A stretch of DNA of 64,000 nucleotides from Dendrolimus kikuchii (GCA_019925095.2 CM034412.1:10516001-10580000); one strand, 5' to 3'; counted from the stretch's first letter, positions 49,401 to 58,268 are shown. The notes: generated from the sequence alone by a model not told the origin. Program-made: numbers and translations.

Positions 49401-50657
49401 GCGGACACAGCTAGTTTATTTATCAATAGCTGTGTAACTGTCATTTATGTTCGCGTTGCCATGGCGACGTGTTTAGTAGTGAATTGCAACGGCGGTAACA
49501 AGAAAACATGACCGCTCCGTTTAGAATCGAATCACAGAGGCCGACAATAGGAACCCGGCAATAACAAATTTCTTCAACTACGAACGAATGATAGAAATGG
49601 GTTCATAGAGAAACAGTTAAATATATATAATTGTTTTGTTTTCACATAAAAAGAAGTTTTTACCTATTGTACATGGCGTGGGAAGTAACTCATTGGGTTA
49701 TGGTGTTTTGAACTTGTAGTCAGACGAGTCACGTATATGAGAGTGTGCTATATTGATTGTACTTAGATTAGCTCTTAGTGATGGAATTGTGAATTAAATT
49801 TAACAAGAATAAAGAAAAATTAAATATTCTTAACACGTTTAGATAGCAATATTTTTGGAGGTCTAATGGACCTCATACGGGTTTTTAATTCAGTTCGAGG
49901 TCGATCAATGTTTGTATTTTTGTATATGACAAAAGTAAATACACAAACTCGCTTTAAATTTATTTTGTCTATATTGTAAAGGAACAATGTCTACTTGTCT
50001 AGTCTCATTACAAAGAGAGACTGCTTTATACATATTTTAACCCTCCACAGTCAGTTTAGGGTTCCGATACCTAAACGTAATAAAGCCATGTTAGAAAAAT
50101 CTAAAAAACACACTGTAATATGAATTACAAAGTTTAATTTTGTATGTAATGTATGTGTGAAAAAACTGCATGTAAATAAAAATATTATTCTTAAGTTCAC
50201 ACACAAATTTAAGGCTAAGTTTATGCTGAAAGGACTATAGTAAATTATATAAAAATACGAGCACGTGCGCGACGACAGCGCGTGAATGCGGCCGAATAAG
50301 GCGGTTACAATACCTTCTAATTTCAAAACACCATATATTAGAATGATGGATATTATTTTATTTGAGATCTTATTTTATTGCGTTGAAGATCAGAATTGTA
50401 TAATAAAATTAAGTTAAAGGTTAACTGGAGTGAATATCGCTGCGAATTCATTCTGTATACGCGTAAACTTCAGTCCGTTAAGAAAATACTAGCTTAAAAA
50501 TTTCTAAATATTTATCATGGAACATGTACCTTTGAAGTGATCATGGCTTTTCCAGCCAAACCGAAGAGCGCCGCCATTCCGATGGGGATCATAGCCATCA
50601 TCTTCATCGCCGCGCCCATCATCATCATTGACATCATCTTCTTCATCTTGCCTCGAC
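34430..50657 (-). CDS. Osiris family protein (gene D), last two exons, about 15.9-kb intron; 5' part not in view
   Basis: Exon n-1 is 50657-50530 and the last exon is 34615-34430. The acceptor CCAATTCCAG at 50658 is phase 1. The donor AAG|GTACAT at 50530 and the acceptor ATTTCAG at 34616 are both phase 0. The join restores an Osiris core: GRGKMKKMM basic/Met patch, MIPIGMAALFGLAGKAMITS, then K and IALLLAGLLLLKKLVAAKGG. The tail is Gly/Ser/His-rich and closes with ADMAYSAYKRD, a classic Osiris C-terminal signature. The hydrophobic hairpin is split by the intron at the usual place (as in gene A). The upstream exons with signal peptide were not found between 50658 and 64000, so they may be short or lie beyond the window. 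The intron holds most of the transposable elements described below. In Drosophila relatives these proteins act in the secretory/endosomal system during cuticle and sensillum formation. Confidence 0.82.
34668..34770 (+). mobile_element. tRNA-derived SINE family 1, head fragment
   Basis: GCCGTGGTTAGCGTATTCG (A box) and GTTCGAATCC (a full B-box match) with the following ACTTAGGCAGTTTTCCGACC body word. A family-A piece joins at 34821. It lies 55 bp upstream of the gene D last-exon acceptor. Confidence 0.65.
34821..35032 (+). repeat. Family-A retroposon, copy 5 (5'-truncated)
   Basis: Begins at the GGTGGTAGGGCA block and ends AATAAAAAAAA. It lies in the gene D intron. Confidence 0.6.
35177..35500 (-). 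mobile_element. Helitron-like 3' end in antisense
   Basis: ACTAGCTGATGCCCGCGACT begins the segment; its reverse complement ends in CAGCTAGT, the CTAG|T terminus of Helitrons, preceded by a GCGGGC block. The body contains CATTTAAATCGGTCCACTCG. The other end is not resolved. Confidence 0.5.
36400..36620 (+). repeat. Dispersed repeat family E, copy 2
   Basis: Inverted relative to 7440-7635, with TGACGTCA at its core. Plus-strand frames of 78 and 74 codons cover it but carry no motif. A further similar stretch follows at 36700-36780. Confidence 0.5.
36925..37103. mobile_element. RTE insertion with 5' inversion (twin priming) and 12-bp target-site duplication
   Basis: The left part (36925-37028) is RTE 3' end in antisense, running from the (ACAT)n tail to CTTTGACATTCA. 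The right part (37029-37103) is the adjacent upstream piece of the same element in sense orientation (GGATCAAATTGATCGTGTAC to ATGCATGACAA-like). The target duplication GAGTTCATATTA flanks both ends at 36913-36924 and 37104-37115. Confidence 0.8.
37262..37395 (-). mobile_element. CR1-like LINE 3' end fragment
   Basis: GATAGATAGATAACACTTTA tail followed by TTGCTCACTAAAAT and an AACAACAGGC block, antisense. The tetranucleotide tail is intact. Confidence 0.5.
37417..37618 (+). mobile_element. tRNA-derived SINE family 1, copy 3
   Basis: Starts within the tRNA-like head at the B box (GGTTTGATCC) and keeps the full body: ACTTAGGTAGTTTTCCGGCC, CATCGTGATGCAACCTGCAC, AGCGTGGCGG. Confidence 0.65.
37657..37693. 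other. Perfect 17-bp inverted repeat with 3-nt loop
   Basis: TATCTCGCTCACGTATT at 37657-37673 is followed by GGT and the exact complement at 37677-37693. Confidence 0.85.
38026..38107. repeat. Minisatellite, three units of about 27 bp
   Basis: Three imperfect copies of AACGGACAARTGGAAAAACG plus 6-7 variable bases. The 79-codon frame over it is a by-product. Confidence 0.7.
38262..38545 (+). repeat. Dispersed repeat family C, copy 2
   Basis: Partner of 530-845. The Jockey 3' fragment begins only a few bases after its end, so the LINE probably inserted into or beside it. Confidence 0.6.
38560..39680 (+). mobile_element. Jockey-clade LINE, 5'-truncated, with 3' UTR and poly-A
   Basis: Contains the last part of the ORF2 frame (to the stop at 39302), then a GC-rich 3' UTR, and a poly-A run at 39669-39679 preceded by an AATAAA. 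Codon composition is much more GC-rich than the surrounding intron. It is in the gene D intron, antisense to the gene. Confidence 0.75.
38596..39304 (+). pseudogene. Jockey reverse transcriptase C-terminus, about 235 codons
   Basis: The visible frame starts in the post-catalytic region: RLKTISLYEQQIPWEKY, TKYLGVTLDRNLRFNEHI, then RHKLTLYKTCIRPIMTYASV, the MRRAVGAPLYMRNVDLHRDL block, and a basic Arg-rich end stopping at 39304. The catalytic palm (YADD) is missing through 5' truncation. No stop breaks the remaining frame. Known Jockey ORF2 proteins of Lepidoptera end with this same thumb/C-terminal region. Confidence 0.75.
40033..40052. repeat. Poly-G run of about 20
   Basis: A homopolymer of about 20 G on the plus strand. 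A 10-base C run lies at 35984-35993. Lengths may be affected by sequencing error. Confidence 0.6.
40060..41750. other. Gene D intron, mostly unassigned AT-rich DNA
   Basis: No element recognised except a reversed ACCGACTTC fragment at 41158-41175 and an imperfect hairpin at 41325-41380 (CTCGAACGGCTCG against CGAGCCGCACGAG, separated by ACGTTTAAAAA). Confidence 0.4.
41786..41930 (-). mobile_element. CR1-like LINE 3' end fragment
   Basis: ATAGATAGATAACTCTTTATTC, then GGCGGCCTTATTGCT and AGCTATCTCTTCCAGGCAAC, antisense. These are the same 3' UTR blocks as in the LINE at 29 kb. Confidence 0.6.
41993..42165 (+). mobile_element. tRNA-derived SINE family 2, copy 1
   Basis: TGGTTGAGTGAGCTAAGCC (A box) and GGGTTCGATTCC (B box) separated by about 40 bp, then CACAAGCGTAACTTACTTAA and a (TTA)n tail. 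Copies 2 and 3 are at 47284-47535 and 56891-57130. Confidence 0.75.
42381..42667 (+). repeat. Family-A retroposon, copy 6 (diverged)
   Basis: TCGTGCAGGAACGGAAAAAG start and poly-A end, with many substitutions and deletions; the oldest full-length copy seen. Confidence 0.6.
43561..43728 (+). repeat. Family-A retroposon, copy 7 (3'-truncated)
   Basis: TCCGTACAGGAAAGGAG through GTGTTCCGG, then the family sequence stops abruptly. 129- and 117-codon frames across it are shadows. Confidence 0.6.
44195..44310 (+). mobile_element. tRNA-derived SINE family 1, 3' part
   Basis: Only the end of the body is kept (GACTTGGACAAGCGTGGCGG; AGGAGACCCGAGCCCATCAG). Confidence 0.5.
44660..45378 (+). mobile_element. 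RTE 3' end split by an insertion of about 540 bp
   Basis: Sense RTE sequence runs 44660-44750 (GTCAGGAGCCATAAGAACAG through GTGTAAGAATAAGCCTGAAT), stops, and resumes at about 45293 (GAATGGCGCTCAACAGAGCG) to the GAAGTTATGTATGTATG tail. The DNA in between is TG-rich at 44940-45045 (GTGTATGTGTATATATGTAT-type), and an antisense RTE-like tail lies just before at 44580-44640. Confidence 0.6.
45380..46630. other. Gene D intron, nothing recognised
   Basis: AT-rich DNA without shared repeats or coding signal. Confidence 0.4.
46640..46805 (-). repeat. Family-P repeat, copy 5 (antisense)
   Basis: Ends ACGTCTGCCGGGTCCGCTAG, the reverse complement of the family start. The TAGGTGGCGCTG word is shared with 54045-54057. 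Confidence 0.55.
46960..47270 (+). pseudogene. Two adjacent family-D retroelement C-terminus fragments
   Basis: Segment 46960-47067 reads GLHLGQRIGVAKRGNAASIL then GTFSTDSDLGL; segment 47110-47270 reads FYLGQWICIAIQQGNVARLL and GTLHIGFD. They are two separately diverged copies of the same protein end, now about 40 bp apart. Confidence 0.5.
47284..47535 (+). mobile_element. tRNA-derived SINE family 2, copy 2
   Basis: GTGATTGAGCGAGCTAAGCC and GGTTCGATTCCTGGTATGG boxes with the long body (GATCGGCCCCAGAGTAGTCC; CACACAAGCGTAGCTTGCTT). Confidence 0.75.
47582..47900 (+). repeat. Dispersed repeat family B, copy 2
   Basis: ATTAATACGTGAAGCAAAAA start; includes an extra ACACAGCAAAAACTTTG segment also present in copy 3 but not in copy 1, so copies 2 and 3 belong to one subfamily. 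A (TTC)n tract precedes it at 47545-47567. Confidence 0.65.
48855..49121 (-). mobile_element. tRNA-derived SINE family 1, copy 5
   Basis: Antisense, full length but diverged; the tRNA-like head (AAGCCGTGTTAGCTAAAGCG on minus) has a damaged B box. Confidence 0.6.
49145..49414 (+). mobile_element. Non-autonomous Helitron-like element
   Basis: Starts TCTATACAAATAAATAAAAT directly after an A and ends CGCGGACACAGCTAG directly before a T, the A|TC...CTAG|T arrangement of Helitrons. No target duplication, no terminal inverted repeats and no coding, as expected. Body words GAAACGGCTGGACCGATTTT and TTATAAGGAGTAACTTAGG are shared with the interrupted copy at 54838-55625. Confidence 0.65.
49440..50510. 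other. Gene D intron near the exon, nothing recognised
   Basis: No shared repeat. A 91-codon minus frame (50326-50051) has no motif and lies between exons, so I do not call it. Confidence 0.4.
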
Positions 50658-51944
50658 CTGGAATTGGCGTTGGAATGTTGATTAATATAAGGTAAGCCAT
50701 GCTGGAATCACTATCTTTATTACAGCTTTTAGGACTGGCTCGATCGGTGTGATACCACGTGATCACAGAATATCGTCGTGAAACGGTTTGCCTTGAACTA
50801 ATTGTGTTTCTTGCGATGAGTGAGAGTTCTAATGGCCTACTTCCCCTTTCTACTTCATCTTCACTATCCCATCCTCCTATCCCACCTCCCAATTTCATCC
50901 CCCTTTGCGCTCATACCTTCTGTCTATCCCATCTTTACTCTATCCCATTCTAAATGCTAGCAGCTTGATTTTACACCAGGTGTTGCAAACGCGTATAGTC
51001 TATATATTTTATATCTTATTCCATTGCATTAAAGTTCTAAACTGTATAAAAATATATAGTGGTCAGCATTTTTCCTTTCGCTTACACTTTTTTTTCGTCT
51101 AACTCCCATCTGCCGAGTAACGTGCGATAACGAACTTCGTTTTAAAAAAAGACATCATCACAACGTTCTGTAGTCACATATAAATGACATATCCCCAGTA
51201 CGGGTGGATGTGACGATTTCATAGGGCTTGCGTTTTTTCCAAAATTGCTACGGAATCCCAAAAAGATTATAAATATGGCCTTCATAATCTTTGTTGAAAT
51301 AGAGGGCTTTTCGAATAGAAACTTTTAAGTTGTATTTCGAAAGGTCACGTGTATGTTAATTAAAATCTTCAAATATTTTTTGAAGAAAGTTTTTGCTGAT
51401 AGGTTGATTGCCTTAATTATATGTAATTATTGGAACGTAAGATTTCGCTATGAAAAATATAGTATGATTGTGAAAGAAATCTACGAGTGACAATAGCCCA
51501 ATAAAAATCAATTCTGAAAAACTTATTATTCAAAAACTCAGACGAATAAAAAATATAGACGGAGTCTACGTGGATAGAGGCGTCAAAGGAAGTGAAGCGT
51601 TTTTTGAAACTTTGTAATACTAGCTGCGCCCGCGGTTTCACCCGCGTGGTGATGTATGTGAAACATGTCAGATGCCTAACTTGGTTGCATATAGTGTTGC
51701 GAGCCGATAATAATCCTTTACACGTGTTCTATTACCCCTTGGAATTTAAATTATTTGGAACACTTTTTATGATTGAATTGTTTATTGTCATTGTTCGCCC
51801 TAATTCTTTAAAGTAACCATCTATTTTGGTAATCCCTAGTCCTTCTCTTTGTTTTATGGCCGGCCCGTGAGTAAGACACATGATAAACTGTTTTGTTGTT
51901 TACAAGCTAAGTTGTTTCGGATTATGTTTGTTTGTTTATAGACA

Positions 51945-52110
51945 AACTGGTACACAGGTCCACTTGATGGCAAGTGGCTATCGTCGCCCATGGACATCTG
52001 CAACACTAAGGGAGCCGATGCGTAAAGCTTACAAGTCCGAAAATTCCAGTGAATGTGTGCATATTGACAGGAGGCTTCAAGTCCATTATCGTGAATATAT
52101 AAGGTCGTCC
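51945..52110 (-). repeat. Family-A relative, antisense fragment
   Basis: GTCCACTTGATGGCAAGTGG and TCGTCGCCCATGGACATCTG match the family-A end read antisense; a short sense piece (GCTAATGTCCATAGGCGACG) follows at 52257-52277. Confidence 0.5.
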
Positions 52111-52844
52111 CGATTGAGACAGAGTTAGTTGAGTTTCAACTGCAATCGAGGCGTTACTAAGTGTGCATTCGGAATGGGCATCTTATATTAACGGACTTTG
52201 CTCGTTTTATATATTACTTCTTCAAAGCCGACAGGATATTGACAGGATCTCTGGTATTGCTAATGTCCATAGGCGACGGTGCTGTGTTTCAGAAATAAAA
52301 AATACACATTTCTACCTTACGGTTGGAACATGTTTTATTCCGTATTTGTAAGAACTGTGAATTATGTGTGTGTATTTCTAATAAACATTGTGATAATTCT
52401 AACGGCATTTTAAGTTTCCATTCCACAAAGACCTAACAATATATATGTACATATACAGGGTTTATTGATATAGCAGTTTTTCTTTTATTAATAAATATGA
52501 AATCAAAGTTTATTATTGCCGCAAATTACGCGTGTTTATTTTTAACTCACGCACATTACATAAACCTGTATTTGAACTATATAATTAGAGCTTAATTGGT
52601 TCGTTGTAGTTTGATTAATTTTTCATTTCCCTAGTGTTTAATGAAACGTAACACAATTTAATAAACAACTGAGTATGAGGAAATGTACCTATAATTTAAA
52701 TTTTCTTTTTAGATTCATGTATTGTTGATTATTGTGTATACCATCACGCATGTTTTAATGTACTACTGTGTTTTAACAATACTTGAGTAAACACCGTTTC
52801 CATATTGCGTTATAATAATGACATTAGAAAGAAAAGACAGACAG

Positions 52845-52935
52845 AAGGTGGTAGGGCATTCGCCAGTCTGGATGGCTGCATTCCCTGGTCTATGCTATGA
52901 CGCCATAAGTCTTGTGTTTCGGTGCTAGTAGTAGT
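52845..52935 (+). repeat. Family-A retroposon, internal fragment
   Basis: GGTGGTAGGGCATTCGCCAG through TCTTGTGTTTCGGTGC only. Confidence 0.5.
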
Positions 52936-53132
52936 AGTACTAGTTGCTGTGTCTTCATATGGAAGAACTCATTTTACACATTATTTATACTAATATTATA
53001 AAAAAGGAAAGATTTGTTTTTTTGTATGATTGTTTCGAATTGTTCACGACAAAAAAGGTTGTATTTTATCTTAGTTTGAATTCGAATAATTTAAATATAT
53101 CATATGTCATATTAGAAATAAAGTCATTCACA

Positions 53133-53450
53133 ATCTATATATTAATACGTGAAGCAAAAACACAGCAAAAACTTTGTATCCCTTTTTACGAAAATTGCGC
53201 GGACGGAGGAGTACGAAATTTCGCACACTTATAGTTTATATAGAGAATGGATGCAGAATACTAATATTTTTTTTGTCTAATTATGCATAAAAATACATTA
53301 AATTAATAAAAAAACATTACACACAATACCATGTATTTGACACAAACACGCATGTATAATATTTTGTTTATTGTTAAAGTCAAATTAACAGTGTAGTCTT
53401 AGCAAAATCTGTGATTATAGAAGTAATTATTGTGGTCGAATTTTGAGCAC
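53133..53450 (+). repeat. Dispersed repeat family B, copy 3
   Basis: TCTATATATTAATACGTGAA start to GGCGACCACAAG end, closest to copy 2. Confidence 0.65.
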
Positions 53451-53654
53451 GGGCGACCACAAGTTTCCTTAATTAATTCAATAATTCATTCCCTCTCCAG
53501 CCATTTCCCGGGTTAAAACAAATCCTGTTTAATAAATTCCCTTCTAGCAAGAAATTTTTACGAGAATAAATTCAAAAACTATTTGAGCGATTTCAAAAGT
53601 TCTTTCACCATTCGAACGCTACATTATCCATAATTAATATAGGCTATATAAAAA

Positions 53655-53955
53655 ATCGTGGTAGCGTAATGGCTGACGCACGCGTCCTAAACTCAAAGGG
53701 CGCGGATTCGATCCTGGACGGAACGCATACACCACTTGGGCTGCTTTCTGACCTAATGTGCATATTGTTACAATTACCACGTGCTAATAACGGCGAAGGA
53801 AATGATCGTGATGCAACCTGCACATCGAGATAACCGATGTGTCAAATCTTCCAAGCCGCCTTGGACATGCGTGGCGGGTATATTGTTCGGTCGCCTATAG
53901 TGGGAGGCCGGAGCCCAGCAGTGAGACGTTCATCATTATTATTATTATTATATAT
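53655..53955 (+). mobile_element. tRNA-derived SINE family 1, copy 6 (full length)
   Basis: CGTGGTAGCGTAATGGCTGA (A box), GGATTCGATCCTGG (B box), complete body, and an (ATT)n tail at 53935-53955; the best reference copy of this family. Confidence 0.75.
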
Positions 53956-53959
53956 AAAA

Positions 53960-54118
53960 ATTAGGGATCCCTACTAAAACTTCAATAATGTAATCCATCA
54001 ATCTGAAAAAAATACTTCGCGCTGGAATTCACAATTCGACCCAGTAGGTGGCGCTGGTATCTGGTTCTAGATTTTTATCTTTTCAGGGTAGGGCAACGTC
54101 TGTCGAAATCGCTAGTCG
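53960..54118 (-). repeat. Family-P repeat, copy 6 (antisense)
   Basis: Ends CGTCTGTCGAAATCGCTAGT, the reversed family start, abutting the SINE tail. Confidence 0.5.
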
Positions 54119-54412
54119 AATTTAATTTCGATAATTTTCTTAACATCTTTCACATCTCAGTTTTAAATACCTTAAGAAGAAAATCGGTTCAAAATATTTA
54201 CATTCACTGTTATATCATACTAACAATTATTCAATTTATTACTTCACGCTTTAACAATCGTTGTATAGTTTGGGTAATTATTGAACTTTCCGTAAAAATA
54301 CGAAAATCCATTATTTAACAAGTTATGAATGTTAACTGTTATGTTATATTGTACTTTCTCTAATTTATGGCCGGCCTTACTATCGGTTAAAATTTAATAT
54401 AAGCTCCGTACA

Positions 54413-54720
54413 AGTGCAGGAACGGAGAAAGAATACAATTTCCTGCGGCCGGGCGGCCTGTCGTAAGAGGCGACAAAACAACCCACAGCCAGGTGGTAGG
54501 GCATTTGCCCGACTGGATGGCTACCACCCCTGGTCTAAAGTATGTCGCCATAACAACCTTGAGTTGTGCTCCGGCATTAGTGACCAGGTTCCAGTTTCCC
54601 TTAAGAGAGCAGCAGCGCATTTGTAGCACCTTTGGTGTTGCAAATGTCCATAGGCGATGGTAACCGCTTTCCATCGAGTGGGTCGTCTGCCTGTCTGCTG
54701 AACTCCAGCAATAAAAAAAA
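54413..54720 (+). repeat. Family-A retroposon, copy 9
   Basis: Nearly identical in its central 200 bp to copy 4 at 27643-27952; poly-A end at 54712-54720. Confidence 0.75.
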
Positions 54721-54837
54721 TTAAAAAACAAGTTATTTCAAGATTCAACCAATGGTAGGGCAAGTGAATGAATAGCAAGATATAGGAACCGGCTATTAAT
54801 CTTTATTTATTAAACTAAGACATTATCTATACAGATA

Positions 54838-55625
54838 GACATATACAGATAAATAAAATTATAGTGTTTATTTGTATTGTCAAAATAACAGCTTTTTACT
54901 AAATGGATATGAAAGTATATACGGTACTTATATCATAAAATCAATTTTAAATTTTTTTGCCGATCTGTATGTCTAGATTTTCTGACTAATCTTTGAAACG
55001 GCTGGACCGATTTTGTTGGAACTTTCACTGACAGATAGCTGATGTTTGTTTTTTGTATATATATTATGAACAACTCTACGGACTCGAGTTCCGTACCCTT
55101 TTTTACAACTTAATTTCTATGAAAGATTTTAAAGTCCATACACGCTTATTGTTTATTTTTGTTACTGTGTGTGACATTAATTTAGTGATTTTTATGTTGT
55201 GGTGTACCTTAAGAATAACTTATTATATTAATTTATTCTAATTTTAAAACTAAACTTATACTAATGTAGAGTGTATCTGTTACATGCTGGTGTTGTGAGG
55301 AAGTGCATGTGCAGTGTTGGCCTTATATCTATACTTATATATATTGTCTTATCTAGTGCCATGTGTGTTGTTTTTTCTTTTCTGAGCCCGGGTTATTAAT
55401 TTTTAGGCTCTTTGTGGTCTTCGTTTGTTTGTGAAGTGTGCGTGTAATGCAATGTGGTGGTAGTGCGCGTTGGTTTCAGTATGTGTATAAGTTTTGTTGT
55501 TAGTTATGTGTTTGTGACTTTGTGTGGTGTTATAATTTATTGTTTAATTGTTGTGATAGCTGATGTTATAAGGAGTAACTAAGGATGCTTTTTTTTAAGG
55601 TTCCGCGAAAGAAATCCACGCGGAT
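54838..55625 (+). mobile_element. Helitron-like element interrupted by a 508-bp insertion
   Basis: The left part (54838-55046) and right part (55555-55625) together match the intact element at 49145-49414. The break is at the word GATAGCTGATGTT, which is present at both edges of the insert. Confidence 0.65.
55047..55554. mobile_element. Inserted element with 13-bp target-site duplication
   Basis: Flanked by GATAGCTGATGTT at 55034-55046 and 55555-55567. Its left part (AACAACTCTACGGACTCGAG, TTCCGTACCC and TGTTGTGGTGTACCT) recurs at 61098-61235. It is GT-rich in its second half, has no coding capacity and no poly-A at either end; its class is open. Confidence 0.65.
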
Positions 55626-55709
55626 ACACATTTATAATATAAATAATAATTTTATTAAGTCGGATACAGAAGTCGAGTTTTAACATGAAATTAATTAATT
55701 TTTTTAATT

Positions 55710-56019
55710 TTTTTTTATTGCAGGAGCTCAGCAGACAGACAGACGGCCCACTTGATGGAAAGCGGTTACCATCGCCTATAGACATTTGCAACACCTAAGG
55801 TGCTACAAATGCGCTGCTGCTCTCTTAAGGGAGACTGGAACCTGGTCACTAATGCCGGAACACAACTCAAGGTTGTTATGGCGACATACTTTAGACCAGG
55901 GGTGGTAGCCATCCAGTCGGGCAAATGCCCTACCACCTGGCTGTGGGTTGTTTTGTCGCCTCTTACGACAGGCCGCCCGGCCGCAGGAAAATTGTATTCT
56001 TTCTCCGTTACTGCACGGA
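55710..56019 (-). repeat. Family-A retroposon, copy 10 (antisense)
   Basis: A full-length antisense copy with its poly-A end at the left (TTTTTTTTATTGCAGG). The 124- and 87-codon frames on its two strands are shadows. Confidence 0.75.
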
Positions 56020-56109
56020 TAAAAATATTGAATAAAGAGGCATGTGGACCTTTGTTACAATAAATTCTAATACTTGTACATATTATAAGAACATGCGTTA
56101 ATAATAACA

Positions 56110-56440
56110 GCCGGTTCTGTGGCGGAAACAGGTGAATCACTCAAGCGATACAAATATGCAGCCCTCAGTGATAGTTATATGTTTGTGCCGTTAGCTGTCG
56201 AGACGCTTGGACCGTGGGATCCTGAGGCCATGAGCCTCTACCAAAATTTATCAAAACGACTCATTGACTCTTCAGGTAATCAGAAGGTTGGTGCCTACCT
56301 CGGGCAACGGATCAGTGTGGCGATCCAGCGAGGAAACTTAGCCAGCCTTCTGGGCACTTCTAGGCCCAGTATTCTACTTATAGTCTTGAGGGACTATGAG
56401 TAGAATACAATATAAATAAGTTAAGTTTTCATTTATTGTA
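56110..56440 (+). pseudogene. Family-D retroelement ORF C-terminus, best copy
   Basis: A 94-codon frame from 56119: ESLKRYKYAALSDSYMFVPL, AVETLGPWDPEAMSLYQNLS, RISVAIQRGNLASLLGT. This is the terminal segment of a non-LTR retroelement protein found in many invertebrates; nothing upstream of it is kept. Five pieces of the same end occur in the window. Confidence 0.6.
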
Positions 56441-56890
56441 TTAGATTATTTGTTGTAAGTTATATTAAAGATTCAAAATAGAATACTTGTAATTGGGGCG
56501 TTAATATAAACTCTAGACATTTTTCTTTTAAAATGCCATGATACAAATAATTTTTCATTTTTCATATTCTGGTAAAGTACGCTTGGAGTTGCCTGATCAC
56601 AGATTTTGCCTGCTGTTAAAAAATTCAAAAAACTATGCTAACCATAGATAATACGTGCGACTCATGTCCCAACTTTCATTACATGGTAAATCGCGGCATA
56701 AATTGTAATAAAAATATCAACAATTTTGTAACAACATTTTATTCTTATAAATTACTTTTCACTAAATTATTATTTACTTCACATAAATTTGAGGTAAATG
56801 TTTACTATCATCAGTAATAAAAAAAATTGGCTGAATGCCACAGAAAAAGAAATTTACTTGACGTTTCATATGTGTCATACTATTATTTGA

Positions 56891-57130
56891 CGGCCTCTGT
56901 GGTTGAGCGGGCTAAGCCTTTGTTGGCCTACCTCACTGCAACGCAGAGGCTCCGGGTTCCATTCCTGGTATGATAAATTTCAGAAACGATTTTTTTCCCT
57001 TATTTATTATGGTCTGGGATCGGCCCCAGAGTAGTGCGTTGTATATTACTCATAACACAAGCGTAACTTGCTTAATTTGGAGATATACAATATGTGTGTT
57101 TGTCTGTCGATTATTATAATTATTATATAT
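56891..57130 (+). mobile_element. tRNA-derived SINE family 2, copy 3
   Basis: GACGGCCTCTGTGGTTGAGC (A box) and GGTTCCATTCCTGG (B box with one change), then the full body and (ATT)n end. Confidence 0.7.
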
Positions 57131-57412
57131 GAGTCCATCAGATTTAGATATGGATTTAACGCCTGTGATTACATTAGAGAAGTAGTTGTTTGTTTAACCA
57201 ATTAGTTTTTATATACTTTCTTCATATTCGAAATGAAAAGCAGACTGTTAACCTCGGGTGAAAAGCCTATTTAGACACTCGAACTATTAGCACGCTACAC
57301 TCGTGCGCCAAATCATCTCGTGTCTGATTAGGTCACTTTCACCGCTCGTGTAATAATCTACTATTAATTACTTTCAACAATAATTGATGCGTCATTTGGC
57401 TCCTTTTACTTG

Positions 57413-57440
57413 TACCTACTTATGACGTCATAAGTAGGTA
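57413..57440. promoter_or_regulatory. Perfect 28-bp palindrome centred on TGACGTCA
   Basis: Each arm is TACCTACTTATGAC or its complement, with no spacer. The centre is the CRE/ATF octamer. Function is inferred only. Confidence 0.7.
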
Positions 57441-57727
57441 AGCTCGTGCAAAAAATATCTCGGTTCATTTGATCGTTTGCTAATAGCGGTATTTAAGATT
57501 TGCATGTAAAGTTTGTTTATTAAGATGTATAGTAGTTTATATATGCTAAGGTGCTACGAGATATTAAGATGTTTTGGATTGTAATAGATGTTAATTCAGA
57601 TCACAGAAAAGTCTTGCATAGCGGACATTAGCGAATTGTCTTGCTTTGACATTGTGAACAGTACACCATTTTACTTTGGTGGAGGTTGCTGCTAAAGCGT
57701 AAAAGCTCCGTGTTACAGATGTAGTTT

Positions 57728-58268
57728 TTGCATCATGAAAATTCAGAATGTATTAATGTAAAAAAATATCAAGGTATTAACGTCCTATCTAGTCTCTCTA
57801 TTTTGGGACGAACGGACGGAACCCTTCACTCTTGTTCAAAGATGATTGGTGGATTATACACATGCGTTCTCATGCGAGCACTGCGCAAAATCTACGGAGT
57901 GACGCTCGCGGACCGCGTTCGTAATACCGAAGTAAGAAAGAGAGTTGGTCTGAAAGAGAGTGTCGGGGTGAAGTTAAGGAAAGGAATGCTCTGGTGGTTC
58001 GGGCATGATGAAAGAATGACTAAACAGATATACAATGCATAAGTGTATGGATGCAGAAGTCGTGGAAGGCCGCGACACACCTCCATGATCAAATTGATCG
58101 TGTATTAGCAGAAGGTGATGTCAGGAGCCTTAAGAACAGACGAGCGTGCATGACAAGAGTTATGAATGTCAAAGAAGCAAGTTAGGTGTGTAAGAATAAG
58201 CCTAAATGACGCTCTGTTGTCCGTACCTACCCCGCAAGGGAACTGGCGTGAAGTTATGTATGTATGTT
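57728..58268 (+). mobile_element. RTE-type LINE 3' end, longest sense copy
   Basis: The plus frame ending at 58042 reads LRKIYGVTLADRVRNTEVRK, RVGLKESVGVKL and LWWFGHDERM, the end of RTE-clade ORF2. Beyond a stop the sequence continues RSRGRPRHTSMIKL-like, then a non-coding AACTGGCGTGAAGTTATG and a (TATG)n tail. It identifies the clade of all the shorter tails in the window. Confidence 0.75.

Noticed and set aside
53655..53760. tRNA-like A and B boxes here and at 34.7, 42.0, 47.3, 49.1 and 56.9 kb
   Set aside because: No cloverleaf can be completed and the same head is followed by SINE bodies and ATT tails, so these are SINEs, not tRNA genes.
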